From PGYT01 sp963675055 (GTDB lineage: Bacteria > Bacteroidota > Ignavibacteria > Ignavibacteriales > Melioribacteraceae), in the NCBI GenBank assembly GCA_963675055.2, contig CAXXJE010000004.1, forward strand, positions 620,001 through 684,000: 64,000 nucleotides of DNA, read 5' to 3'. How positions within the stretch are numbered: position 1 is the first letter of the stretch; each line of letters begins with the position of its first letter. Made by a program: the position numbers and the translations under genes. Of this stretch, positions 27,446 to 35,524 are shown piece after piece. The notes beneath the pieces were generated by a model, which did no database searches, was not told the DNA's origin, and saw only the letters and a list, made by a program, of their open reading frames with translations.

Positions 27446-28735
27446 TTAAAGAAACTCTTGAAGGTACTTATAGTCCGGCGTTAATTCGCCCTTGTATACG
27501 ATTACTGCTCGTTTAATTTCAGGGGGATAATCAACTTCGGCAAACGAAAGTGATGTATCAGCATCAATTATTCCGGGAATAAACTTCACAAGGTTGTTGC
27601 TGAATTCTTGTGAGGCGTCCTTAGGCAGTTCTGTGGGCAAATTATCAACTGCAATAACAACAATACCATTACCTTCAAATCCATCAGTGTAAGAATCTGT
27701 TTTCGGATCAAAAACATAAGCGGGATTATCTGAATCAGTAGCATGACTTGTAAACTCCACTGCGCCGTTAATATCGCAGCTTATATCGCAAATTACTTCG
27801 AGTTTTCTTTCATCCGCTGATTTGAAGTAGTCTTTTGTCATAAATCTCGGAGAATGTTCATCCCAGTAAATACAGTTGATAACCATACTTAAATAAGGGA
27901 TATGCTTCTCAAATATTGATTTGTACTTATCAGCATTCTTAAAATAATCCTGAAGGTCGAATTGATCCGAGTCTGATTTCGGTTCGACCATATGAACTTC
28001 TTTGAATACAACTTTAACAAGTTTTGTATTATCTGTACTGGAATATTCAGGCAATTCATCAGGAGTAATTTCCACATGCGGTAAAAGGTCGAATATCTCC
28101 TGAGCTCCGCGCGATACATTCCCGTACCCGGTGAAACCAAATACATGTGGCGCCGCTTCATTGGGGAGTCCGGCCTCTGATATTTGTTCTCCGATAGATT
28201 TTATATGTTTCTTAGCATCCTCAATATCATTATACTCGTATGCGGGTTTAACCTGTTCAAACAGGTTATCATAACCCAAATATTTCAACCGCTTGCCGTA
28301 GCCATGTAAAGCATCTATCATACCTGCTACTCCGGCGAATCTGCCGAAAAACACCAGTCGTTTTCCCTTGTCATCAGCAATGCGTTCATAATCTATTAAT
28401 GTACATTTCTCATCAAGTAGTTTTTGAAGCAGGGGCATATTATAGTCCTGCCCTTTAACAGTATGTGAGAAAAACATATATGTTTTACCGTGCATCAGCA
28501 AATCGATGGGAATTTCTTTTACAGCGATAATTACAGGGCATTCCGAAAGATCCTCATTATAATCGGCTCCGGCCTGTTCAAATTCATCTACGCCGATTGC
28601 ACGTCTTTCAAATGGTTGAAGAACTGTCTGTATTTCGTTGGTATCTTTTAATTGTTTAACATGCTCAGGGATCAACGGAACACGTCTTTCCCACATGTTT
28701 TTATCTTCCCTTCTGATTCCTAAGAGTTTTGGCAT
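27446..28735 (-). CDS. Lysine-ketoglutarate reductase (saccharopine-forming), stand-alone
   Basis: 429 residues from the ATG at 28735, which has GGAG seven bases upstream; the frame is open to a TTG at 28768. It aligns by eye with the N-terminal half of the eukaryotic bifunctional enzyme AASS/LKR-SDH: IRREDKNMWERRVPL at the start, YMFFSHTVKGQ, LIDYERI, FGRFAGVAGMID, FGFTGYGNVSRGAQEI, INCIYWDEHSPR, CDISCDINGAVEF and DNLPTELPKDAS. It should condense lysine and 2-oxoglutarate with NADPH to saccharopine. The saccharopine-cleaving half is absent from this protein and from the window. It lies downstream of the aminoadipate-semialdehyde dehydrogenase on the same strand with a hairpin between them. 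Confidence 0.88.
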   Translation of the reverse strand: MPKLLGIRREDKNMWERRVPLIPEHVKQLKDTNEIQTVLQPFERRAIGVDEFEQAGADYNEDLSECPVIIAVKEIPIDLLMHGKTYMFFSHTVKGQDYNMPLLQKLLDEKCTLIDYERIADDKGKRLVFFGRFAGVAGMIDALHGYGKRLKYLGYDNLFEQVKPAYEYNDIEDAKKHIKSIGEQISEAGLPNEAAPHVFGFTGYGNVSRGAQEIFDLLPHVEITPDELPEYSSTDNTKLVKVVFKEVHMVEPKSDSDQFDLQDYFKNADKYKSIFEKHIPYLSMVINCIYWDEHSPRFMTKDYFKSADERKLEVICDISCDINGAVEFTSHATDSDNPAYVFDPKTDSYTDGFEGNGIVVIAVDNLPTELPKDASQEFSNNLVKFIPGIIDADTSLSFAEVDYPPEIKRAVIVYKGELTPDYKYLQEFL

Positions 28736-28777
28736 TGATTTCTCCGGGGGTAAAATATGGTTGTCCAAAAAATCGAG

Positions 28778-28816
28778 AAATTGAGGCGATCATAAAGGCT
28801 ATGACCACCTCAATTT
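28778..28816 (-). terminator. Hairpin between the dehydrogenase and reductase genes
   Basis: AAATTGAGG (28778-28786) pairs with CCTCAATTT (28808-28816), with a 4-bp inner stem TCAT/ATGA. On the minus strand a run of six T follows five bases after the stem. It could end or attenuate transcription between the two genes. With the T run displaced, read-through is likely. Confidence 0.5.
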
Positions 28817-28837
28817 ACTCCTTCCCTCACCGAGACT

Positions 28838-30370
28838 TTATATATCGAACTTAATTCCCTGTGCCAGTGGTAATTCCTTGCTGTAATTGATGGTGTTGGT
28901 CTGACGGCGCATGTAAGCTTTCCATGCATCCGAACCGGATTCACGGCCTCCGCCGGTTTCTTTTTCACCACCGAAAGCTCCTCCTATCTCAGCTCCGGAA
29001 GTACCTATATTAACATTGGCGATACCACAGTCCGATCCCCAATGTGACAGAAATTGTTCAGCTTCGCGCAGATTAGTAGTAAATATTGCTGAGGACAATC
29101 CCTGAACTACATTGTTATGAATTTCTATTGCGTTTGAAACATCGCCTTTGTACTTGATCAGGTACAAAATTGGAGCGAATGTTTCTTCCTGTACTATTTC
29201 GTAATGGTTTTCAGCTTCAACAAATGCCGGAGTAACATAACAACCGGACTCATATCCCTTTCCTGACAACACTTTACCGCCGCAAACAATATTCCCGCCT
29301 TCAGCTTTAGCACGCTTCAGCGCGTTTGTAAAATCTTCAACAGCAGCTTTGTCTATTAATGGACCGACATGATTCGACTGATCCATCGGCGATCCTATTT
29401 TAAGTCCTTTATAGGCTTTCGAAACTGACCTCTTAACCTGCTCATAAATAGACTCGTGTACAATTATTCTTCTGGTTGATGTACATCTCTGTCCGGCTGT
29501 TCCAACTGCACCAAATACAATAGCAGGTATTGCCATTTTAAGATCCGTATCCGGCGTGAGAATGATTGCGTTGTTTCCACCGAGTTCGAGAATATACTTT
29601 CCGAATCTGCCGGCAATTTTCTGAGCTGCCCGCTTGCCAACACCTGATGATCCCGTTATTGATACGAGCGGAACTCTTTTATCACTCACCATGGAATCGC
29701 CAACTGATGAGCCTCTGCCTATTACTAGCGAGAATAATCCTTCAGGAACTTTGTACTTCTTAATTACATCAGCAAGAATATTTTGGACTGCAATAGCAGT
29801 TAAAGGTGTTTTAGATGACGGTTTCCATAAGTTGGAATCACCGCAAACCGTTGCCAGCATCGCATTCCATGCCCATACAGCAACAGGGAAATTGAAAGCT
29901 GAAATAATACCAACAACTCCAAGCGGATGATACTGATCGTACATTCTGTGCTGCTCTCGTTCGGAATGCATTGTAAATCCGTAAAGTTGTCTGGACTGAC
30001 CAACAGCAAAATCGCATATATCGATCATCTCCTGAACTTCACCCCAGCCTTCCTGGATTGATTTTCCCATTTCATAAGTAACGAGTTTGCCCAAGTTGTC
30101 TTTATGATCTCTTAATGCATCACCTATTGCCCTAACTATTTCACCTCTCTTGGGCGCTGGAACTTTCTGCCATTTTAAATATGCTTCGTGAGCTTTGGCA
30201 ACAACTTTGCTGTAGTCTTTTTCAGTTGCCTGATAAACAGAAGCAAGATATTTCCCATCTATTGGTGAATAAATTTTCAGTTCCTCGCCTTTCTCGGAAC
30301 CGTACCATTTTAATCCTGTTGATGCACCAAAATTTTTCTTTTTAATACCTAGTTTTTTCAATAATTCCAT
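28838..30370 (-). CDS. Alpha-aminoadipate-semialdehyde dehydrogenase (ALDH7-like)
   Basis: 510 residues from the ATG at 30370 (GGAG five bases upstream); a GTG at 30376 is the alternative start. Aldehyde dehydrogenase with NAD-binding FNFPVAVWAWNAM, SITGSSGVGK, catalytic Glu in LELGGNNA and catalytic Cys in GTAGQRCTS. The end has GAFGGEKETGGGRESGSDAWK. The motif set, and especially GRESGSDAWK-Y-like ending, matches the antiquitin/ALDH7A1 group. That group oxidises aminoadipate semialdehyde in the saccharopine route of lysine breakdown. The reductase gene downstream supports this assignment. Confidence 0.9.
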   Translation of the reverse strand: MELLKKLGIKKKNFGASTGLKWYGSEKGEELKIYSPIDGKYLASVYQATEKDYSKVVAKAHEAYLKWQKVPAPKRGEIVRAIGDALRDHKDNLGKLVTYEMGKSIQEGWGEVQEMIDICDFAVGQSRQLYGFTMHSEREQHRMYDQYHPLGVVGIISAFNFPVAVWAWNAMLATVCGDSNLWKPSSKTPLTAIAVQNILADVIKKYKVPEGLFSLVIGRGSSVGDSMVSDKRVPLVSITGSSGVGKRAAQKIAGRFGKYILELGGNNAIILTPDTDLKMAIPAIVFGAVGTAGQRCTSTRRIIVHESIYEQVKRSVSKAYKGLKIGSPMDQSNHVGPLIDKAAVEDFTNALKRAKAEGGNIVCGGKVLSGKGYESGCYVTPAFVEAENHYEIVQEETFAPILYLIKYKGDVSNAIEIHNNVVQGLSSAIFTTNLREAEQFLSHWGSDCGIANVNIGTSGAEIGGAFGGEKETGGGRESGSDAWKAYMRRQTNTINYSKELPLAQGIKFDI

Positions 30371-30412
30371 AAACACTCCATTGCTCCATAAATAGTATAA
30401 TTCTAGTCCTGA

Positions 30413-30874
30413 TTATTTTTTAATCAGATCCTCTTTTTTCTCGATGAAGTTCGAAGTCATATGCAGATTTTCCATAATGTTCAAAATAGAAATTCCTCTC
30501 ATCTTGTCTTCAATTTCTACCTGCACATCGGAGAACAAATCAAGAAAATAATCATTGAATTTTGTAGTTAAGTCTACGGATTCACCGTGACTGTGATTTA
30601 CATCGAGGTGGAAAGCTTTTCTGTCCTCAACTGAACAGTATACTTCCTGCATATCAATTATTGCCGGATCCTTACAGAGAAGAAATCCGCCTTTAATTCC
30701 CTGAGTACTAACAACTATCTTACTTTTGCATAGCATCGACAGTAGCTGCCTGATTTTACTGGCGTTTCCACCAATTCTATCTGCAATATCTTTACTCGTT
30801 TTTGGTTCCGGGTAGGACTCAGCTAGGTAGCATATTGCTTTAATTGATGTTGAAAGTTTTTTCGATGCTGACAT
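30413..30874 (-). CDS. Rrf2-family transcriptional regulator
   Basis: 153 residues from the ATG at 30874; the frame is open to a TTG at 30883. The N-terminal winged helix is typical: SIKAICYLAESYPEP, SKDIADRIGGNASKIRQLLSML, and the wing STQGIKGGFLL. It lacks the three clustered cysteines that ligate Fe-S in IscR/NsrR, so it is probably of the YwnA/CymR-like non-cluster type. The gene heads the lysine-catabolic genes (42-bp gap to the dehydrogenase). A palindrome overlapping its -10 suggests autoregulation. Confidence 0.88.
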   Translation of the reverse strand: MSASKKLSTSIKAICYLAESYPEPKTSKDIADRIGGNASKIRQLLSMLCKSKIVVSTQGIKGGFLLCKDPAIIDMQEVYCSVEDRKAFHLDVNHSHGESVDLTTKFNDYFLDLFSDVQVEIEDKMRGISILNIMENLHMTSNFIEKKEDLIKK

Positions 30875-30887
30875 AAAATCCAATAAT

Positions 30888-30926
30888 TGTTACAGATAGT
30901 GTAACATATTAAAAAATTAAAGGCAA
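30888..30926 (-). promoter_or_regulatory. Promoter with palindromic operator upstream of the Rrf2 gene
   Basis: On the minus strand, TTGCCT (30926-30921), a 17-bp spacer and TACACT (30903-30898) form a good -35/-10 pair. The -10 sits inside the inverted repeat TGTTAC-N7-GTAACA (30888-30906), 14 bp upstream of the ATG. This is the expected geometry for a repressor site; Rrf2 itself is the obvious candidate ligand. It could also influence the divergent rsmI gene. Confidence 0.6.
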
Positions 30927-31020
30927 GAAAAAAAATTACGCCCTTTTAAATTGATTTTGATTGAGTATTGTGAAAGATGCTATTAGATTGCAGAAAGTTA
31001 TTTATGCAAAAGAGTTATAT

Positions 31021-31701
31021 ATGGGAATATTGAATATCGTAGCAACTCCGATTGGTAACTTACAAGATATAACTATAAGAGCGCTTGAAACATTAAGAGA
31101 ATCCGATTTTATCATCTGTGAAGACACTCGTGTTACCTCCGTACTGCTTAAAAATTATGATATATCGAATGAACTAATTTCATTTAATGCCAGAATGGAA
31201 GAGAAAAAGATCTCAGGTATTATCGATCGTATTCTTGCAGGCGCTACCTGTTCCCTTGTTTCAGATGCCGGCACACCATGTATTTCAGATCCGGGTGTCA
31301 GGCTTGTGAATGAAGCACACAAACATGGGATTGCAGTTGTCGGCATTCCGGGTCCAAGTGCAGTTATACAAGCATTAAGTATTGCCGGGTTGCCGACGGA
31401 TTCATTTATATTTGATGGATTCCTGCCCCAGAAGAAAGGCAGACAGAAAAAATTGCAAATGCTGTCTAATGAAGTCCGTACAATTGTACTATATGAATCG
31501 GTATATCGTATCAAAAAATTAATGTCAGAACTGGAAAGCTACATGCCTGAAAGAATTATTGCTGTTTGCAGAGAACTTACTAAAAAGTTCGAGCAGGTCT
31601 GGCGAGGCAAACCTGCTGACTTTGAAAAAAACTTCAGTGAATCTCAAATAAAAGGTGAATTTGTAATTATAATCGCTCCAAAATCCTGGATCGCGGAATA
31701 A
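31021..31701 (+). CDS. rsmI: 16S rRNA (cytidine-1402-2'-O)-methyltransferase
   Basis: 226 residues from the ATG at 31021 (MGILNIVATPIGNL); the frame is open upstream to a TTG at 30961 but the 20 extra residues do not match the family. Tetrapyrrole-methylase fold: ATPIGNLQDITIRALETL, CEDTRVTSVLLKNY, SDAGTPCISDPG, IPGPSAV. RsmI methylates C1402 in the decoding centre of the 30S subunit. It lacks the C-terminal extension of the E. coli protein, as usual in this branch. Convergent with apt, with no gap between the two stops. Confidence 0.93.
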   Translation: MGILNIVATPIGNLQDITIRALETLRESDFIICEDTRVTSVLLKNYDISNELISFNARMEEKKISGIIDRILAGATCSLVSDAGTPCISDPGVRLVNEAHKHGIAVVGIPGPSAVIQALSIAGLPTDSFIFDGFLPQKKGRQKKLQMLSNEVRTIVLYESVYRIKKLMSELESYMPERIIAVCRELTKKFEQVWRGKPADFEKNFSESQIKGEFVIIIAPKSWIAE

Positions 31702-32223
31702 TTATTCACCGTCATAATTCATGAGCGAGTGGACTTCGTGCTCCCCAAATTTTTCCCTCCCTTTAAGGAAACCGAGTTCTATCAGGAAGGAAATCTGTCC
31801 AACCTTTGCTCCCAATTGTTCAACCAACTTTATAGCTGCAGCCATCGTACCACCAGTAGCAAGCAGATCGTCATGAAGAAGAACAATATCATCAGAAGTT
31901 AGAGCATCCTCATGTATCTCAATGGAATCCGTGCCATATTCGAGTTCATATGTCTGTTTCATAGTTTTATACGGTAATTTACCAGGTTTTCGTATCGGTA
32001 CGAAACCAACACCAAGTTTACCGGCTAATGCACAGCCGAAAATAAACCCTCGCGATTCTATACCAACGACTTTAGTTATCCCCTTATTTTTAAATAAGTT
32101 ATAAAGCTCATCTAATGCCTGCTTGGAAGCTTCGGGATTACTCAAGAGAGGTGTAATATCCTTAAAAACTATTCCTTCGATTGGAAAGTCCGGCACATCC
32201 CTGATTACTGATTTTAGATCCAT
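31702..32223 (-). CDS. apt: Adenine phosphoribosyltransferase
   Basis: 173 residues from the ATG at 32223 (MDLKSVIRDVPDFP), preceded by GAGGT; the frame extends to 32331 but that part lies in the end of the upstream polX gene. Signatures: GIVFKDITPLL, ESRGFIFGCALA, and the PRPP loop VLLHDDLLATGGT. It salvages adenine to AMP. It is only 7 bp downstream of polX and probably cotranscribed with it. Length is standard. Confidence 0.96.
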   Translation of the reverse strand: MDLKSVIRDVPDFPIEGIVFKDITPLLSNPEASKQALDELYNLFKNKGITKVVGIESRGFIFGCALAGKLGVGFVPIRKPGKLPYKTMKQTYELEYGTDSIEIHEDALTSDDIVLLHDDLLATGGTMAAAIKLVEQLGAKVGQISFLIELGFLKGREKFGEHEVHSLMNYDGE

Positions 32224-32230
32224 AATAACC

Positions 32231-33910
32231 TCATGAATTTCTATTAAGTTTTCTATTAATGTAACTGCTGAAATCATCCCCTGAAAAACAGTTAATAACC
32301 TCCTCCGGCTGAATCCCACCCTTTCTGGCAATCATGATCCCGTACTTTGAATCATCAATTCCATGCACAGAATGTGCGTCCGGATTAATTGCAAACTTAC
32401 AACCTTTCTCACGTGCGTAGTAGATATTTCGCCAATCAAGGTCAAGACGATGCGGACTTGCATTAATTTCAATTGCAACATCATTTTCAGCACAGGCATC
32501 AATTACCTTCATTATGTTAATTCTATAGGGATCACGCGATAGAAGTAATCTTCCCGTCGGATGAGCAATTAAATCTGTATGAGGATTCTCAATAGCCCGG
32601 ATCATGCGGGAAGTCATCTCTTCTTCGGATAATTCGAAGATAGAGTGAATTGATGCCACAACAAAGTCAAAATTGTTCATGAAGTCTTCTGAATAATCCA
32701 AAGATCCGTCTCTAAGAATATCACTCTCTATTCCATGAAATATTTTTATCTCCGTTTGCTCAGTAACTTTCTCTATTTCCTTTCTTTGTAATAATATACG
32801 ATCTTCAGTTAAACCATTAGCGTAAAAAGCAGACTTGCTGTGGTCGCAAACCGCCAGGTATTCAAATCCTGAATCAGTGGCAGCCTCTACCATTTCCAGC
32901 AAAGTATTCTGTCCGTCTGATTTTGTCGTGTGAAAATGAAGAAGTCCTTTGAAGTTTTCAGAAGATAAATTGCTATTCTCTTGAAGATTATGCGGAGCAT
33001 TCCAGTATGCTCCCTCTCTCATTTCAGCGTTTATTGGCTTAATACTCAGTTTTTTAAACACATCTTCTTCTGATGCAAACCCGGATTCAATCAAATTCAA
33101 ATCGATTTGACTAAAGAATTCCACAGAGCCTGTGGTCTGAAACCAGGTATTTCCAAAATTTTCCGAATCTGTAACTATGAGGACAGCCTTGGCACCATTA
33201 GCTGCACCTAACTGCAATTTTATGTGTGAATCATTTTCACTTAACTTTTTTATTTGATATAAGTTAGCAAGCTGCATATAATTATTGTTATATGCATTCA
33301 TGACTGCAATCAGCTCAATTTGACTAATTATTTCATTTCTTCTTCTTAATTGTCCCGTAAATTCGATTCTTTCTATCCCATCCACATCAAGGAGCACGCT
33401 CTTGAGTTCTCTCCCCTTTTCCAGTGCTTTACTCAGGAGCATATATCCCTTGCTCCGTTTTAATCTCATAACTTCTGCAAGTATTTTTTGTTCAAGCTTT
33501 TCCCCGAATCCTTTCAATCCTGCGACGCTGTTTTCACGACATGCGTGCTCCAAAGTCTCAACTGAATTGACATCCAATTCTTCGTAAAGCACTCTTACCT
33601 TACCCGGACCAATTCCCCTGATCGAAAATAGCTCGACTATTCCCGGCGGTACATCTTTCAATAGCGCAGCATATTCGCTTGAATACCCTTTGCCTGTATA
33701 TTCCTCAATAACGCTTTGTATACCCTTCCCTATTCCCTTAATATCCTTAAGTCTGTTTTCCGAAATTACAATTTCAAGGTCATCTTCGAGTCTGCGGATA
33801 GTATTTGCCCCGTTTCGATAAGCAGAGGACTTAAATTTATTGGCACCTTGAAATTCCAAAAGATTCGCAATGTTACTTAATAGTACCGATATTTCTTTTT
33901 TCAGGGACAT
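32231..33910 (-). CDS. polX: PolX-type protein: inactive-looking polymerase domain fused to an intact PHP phosphoesterase
   Basis: 559 residues in the bacterial PolX order: helix-hairpin-helix 8-kDa part (1-90, with IKGIGKGI), fingers (IRGIGPGK at 98), palm (about 170-290), PHP domain (320-555). The palm motif G-S-x-R-R...G-D-I-D reads GQLRR (186-190) and SQIEL (196-200), so both metal-binding Asp are Gln197 and Glu199. The third acidic motif reads I-K-L-Q at 230-233. The PHP domain keeps HFHTTKSDG (His325, His327), CDHS, HGIESDI, ASIHS, IAHPTG and NPDAHS. I infer a 3'-5' exonuclease or other PHP activity without DNA synthesis. It starts a unit with apt; the PAP2-like gene start is far on its other side (stop-start gap 3 bp upstream). 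Confidence 0.9.
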   Translation of the reverse strand: MSLKKEISVLLSNIANLLEFQGANKFKSSAYRNGANTIRRLEDDLEIVISENRLKDIKGIGKGIQSVIEEYTGKGYSSEYAALLKDVPPGIVELFSIRGIGPGKVRVLYEELDVNSVETLEHACRENSVAGLKGFGEKLEQKILAEVMRLKRSKGYMLLSKALEKGRELKSVLLDVDGIERIEFTGQLRRRNEIISQIELIAVMNAYNNNYMQLANLYQIKKLSENDSHIKLQLGAANGAKAVLIVTDSENFGNTWFQTTGSVEFFSQIDLNLIESGFASEEDVFKKLSIKPINAEMREGAYWNAPHNLQENSNLSSENFKGLLHFHTTKSDGQNTLLEMVEAATDSGFEYLAVCDHSKSAFYANGLTEDRILLQRKEIEKVTEQTEIKIFHGIESDILRDGSLDYSEDFMNNFDFVVASIHSIFELSEEEMTSRMIRAIENPHTDLIAHPTGRLLLSRDPYRINIMKVIDACAENDVAIEINASPHRLDLDWRNIYYAREKGCKFAINPDAHSVHGIDDSKYGIMIARKGGIQPEEVINCFSGDDFSSYINRKLNRNS

Positions 33911-33913
33911 ATA

Positions 33914-34510
33914 CTAAAATATTTTTGATATTAAGTTAAGAGTACCAAAAGATAATAAAAATCCAAGTATTCCCCCGGCTATTACCTGTCCGATGGTGTG
34001 TTTTTTAAGAAGTATTCTACTCCAGAACACAATTGCTGCAAGAGGTAAAAATAAAAAGCCTAAGAATCCATGCATAAATATCAGTAAGCCGACCGGTGTC
34101 GCGGCACCAAGCGCATGTGCGCTTATCTTCCAATATTTGTTGATAGAGATTAGAGCAATCATGTTGAGGAAATAGACTATCCACATGTAGATAATCAAAT
34201 GGTCTAAACGTAGCCAGATTGTAAATAGAATTGCGAATAATGAAATAATTATCCCAAAGCTATATGGAATGGTTCTCTGCTCTTTAATCGTGGCATCTGC
34301 GTCTCCAACCTTACCCTTTTTCATCAGGAAGAGAAAAAACAGAATTGGGAAAATTAACCCTAATATAAATCCGGAAAGAATGATTTGCAGGCTACTTTCC
34401 AGATCTACAGGCAATGTCAAACCCAGGTAAAGAAATATCAAAAATGTAAAACTTGGGGGAACAAATAAGGTTGAAATAGTTTTGGCAAAATGATATGTGA
34501 AATTTTTCAA
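33914..34510 (-). CDS. PAP2-like integral membrane protein
   Basis: 198 residues with six hydrophobic segments. The order of PAP2 phosphatase motifs is recognisable: KEQRTIPY for K-x6-R-P, KISAHALG in place of P-S-G-H, and SRILLKKHTIGQVIAG for S-R-x5-H-x3-D. The middle motif is S-A-H and the final Asp is Gln. It is therefore a diverged member whose phosphatase activity is uncertain. It lies 14 bp downstream of dus and 3 bp upstream of polX, all minus, so it is within an operon dus-PAP2-polX-apt. Confidence 0.75.
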   Translation of the reverse strand: MKNFTYHFAKTISTLFVPPSFTFLIFLYLGLTLPVDLESSLQIILSGFILGLIFPILFFLFLMKKGKVGDADATIKEQRTIPYSFGIIISLFAILFTIWLRLDHLIIYMWIVYFLNMIALISINKYWKISAHALGAATPVGLLIFMHGFLGFLFLPLAAIVFWSRILLKKHTIGQVIAGGILGFLLSFGTLNLISKIF

Positions 34511-34524
34511 TTTTTCCTTATCTA

Positions 34525-35523
34525 TCAGTTAGATTCTTCGAGTTCATTGTGATTTTTAAGTTCTTCAAGATAATTTAGAAGGACTTCTTCAATTGAATCA
34601 TATTCCGTATACTTCATCAATTCCTGTCTTACCTTAGAAACTCCATATAAACCCTTGAGGTAGCCCGAATAATACTTCCTGAAGGGAATTACAGCCTGAC
34701 GGACTTCATCTTTCACGGCAATTTCATATTTAAGATGTCGCAGTGCTGTATGAATTCTTTCGGTAAAGGAAACCTCTTCGGGAAGTTTTCCTGTTTCAAG
34801 CAGAACTTTTGCTTCCCTGAAAATCCACGGATGCTGAATTGCTCCCCTGGCAATCATAACACCGTCAGCATTTGTCTGCTCAAATGCATCCTTCACGTCC
34901 TGTGCAGTAAATATACCTCCATTAACCACAATAGGAATGTTGGTAACTTCTTTGATTTTCGGTATCCAGTTCCAATCAGCATCACCGCTGTGCCCCTGCT
35001 GCCTTGTACGGCAGTGAATTGTCATTGCACGCGCCCCTGCATCTTCCATGCGTTTTACCACTTCCAGAATCATAATCGAGTCGCTGTCCCATCCGATTCT
35101 CGTCTTGACAGTTACCGGCTTATCAACAGCTTTCACAATTTCTTCAACCATTTTCTGCATGTATGGCGGATCCTTTAATAAACCTGCTCCGGCTCCACGC
35201 CTCGCTACTTTTTTAACCCAGCAGCCAGCATTGATATCAATAATTTCAGGATTTTCAGCTTCTGCGATTCTTGCCGATTCAACCATAGCTTCTATGTCCT
35301 GCCCATAAATTTGTATGCCGACAGGTCTTTCTTCCTCGGTTATCTTTAGTTTTTTCTGTGTTTTCTTATTGTTTCTGATTAGTCCGTCGGAATTAACAAA
35401 TTCAGTGTATACAACATCAGCACCGAGTTCTTTGCATAGCTTCCTGTACCCGATGTCTGTAACATCTTCCATGGGAGCAAGTAAAAGTGCATTTTCTATT
35501 TCAAGGTCATCTATTTTAAACAT
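34525..35523 (-). CDS. dusB: tRNA-dihydrouridine synthase
   Basis: 332 residues, FMN-dependent TIM barrel. APMEDVTDIGYRKLC at the start, VGIQIYG, the catalytic-Cys motif NAGCWVKKVARRGAGAGLL (Trp where most Dus proteins have Pro, the Cys kept), KTRIGWD, IHCRTRQQGHSG and NGGIF. Reduces uridines in the tRNA D-loop. The subtype (DusB versus others) is a best guess from motif style. The stop of the MFS gene is 1 bp upstream of its ATG. Confidence 0.93.
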   Translation of the reverse strand: MFKIDDLEIENALLLAPMEDVTDIGYRKLCKELGADVVYTEFVNSDGLIRNNKKTQKKLKITEEERPVGIQIYGQDIEAMVESARIAEAENPEIIDINAGCWVKKVARRGAGAGLLKDPPYMQKMVEEIVKAVDKPVTVKTRIGWDSDSIMILEVVKRMEDAGARAMTIHCRTRQQGHSGDADWNWIPKIKEVTNIPIVVNGGIFTAQDVKDAFEQTNADGVMIARGAIQHPWIFREAKVLLETGKLPEEVSFTERIHTALRHLKYEIAVKDEVRQAVIPFRKYYSGYLKGLYGVSKVRQELMKYTEYDSIEEVLLNYLEELKNHNELEESN

Positions 35524-35524
35524 A

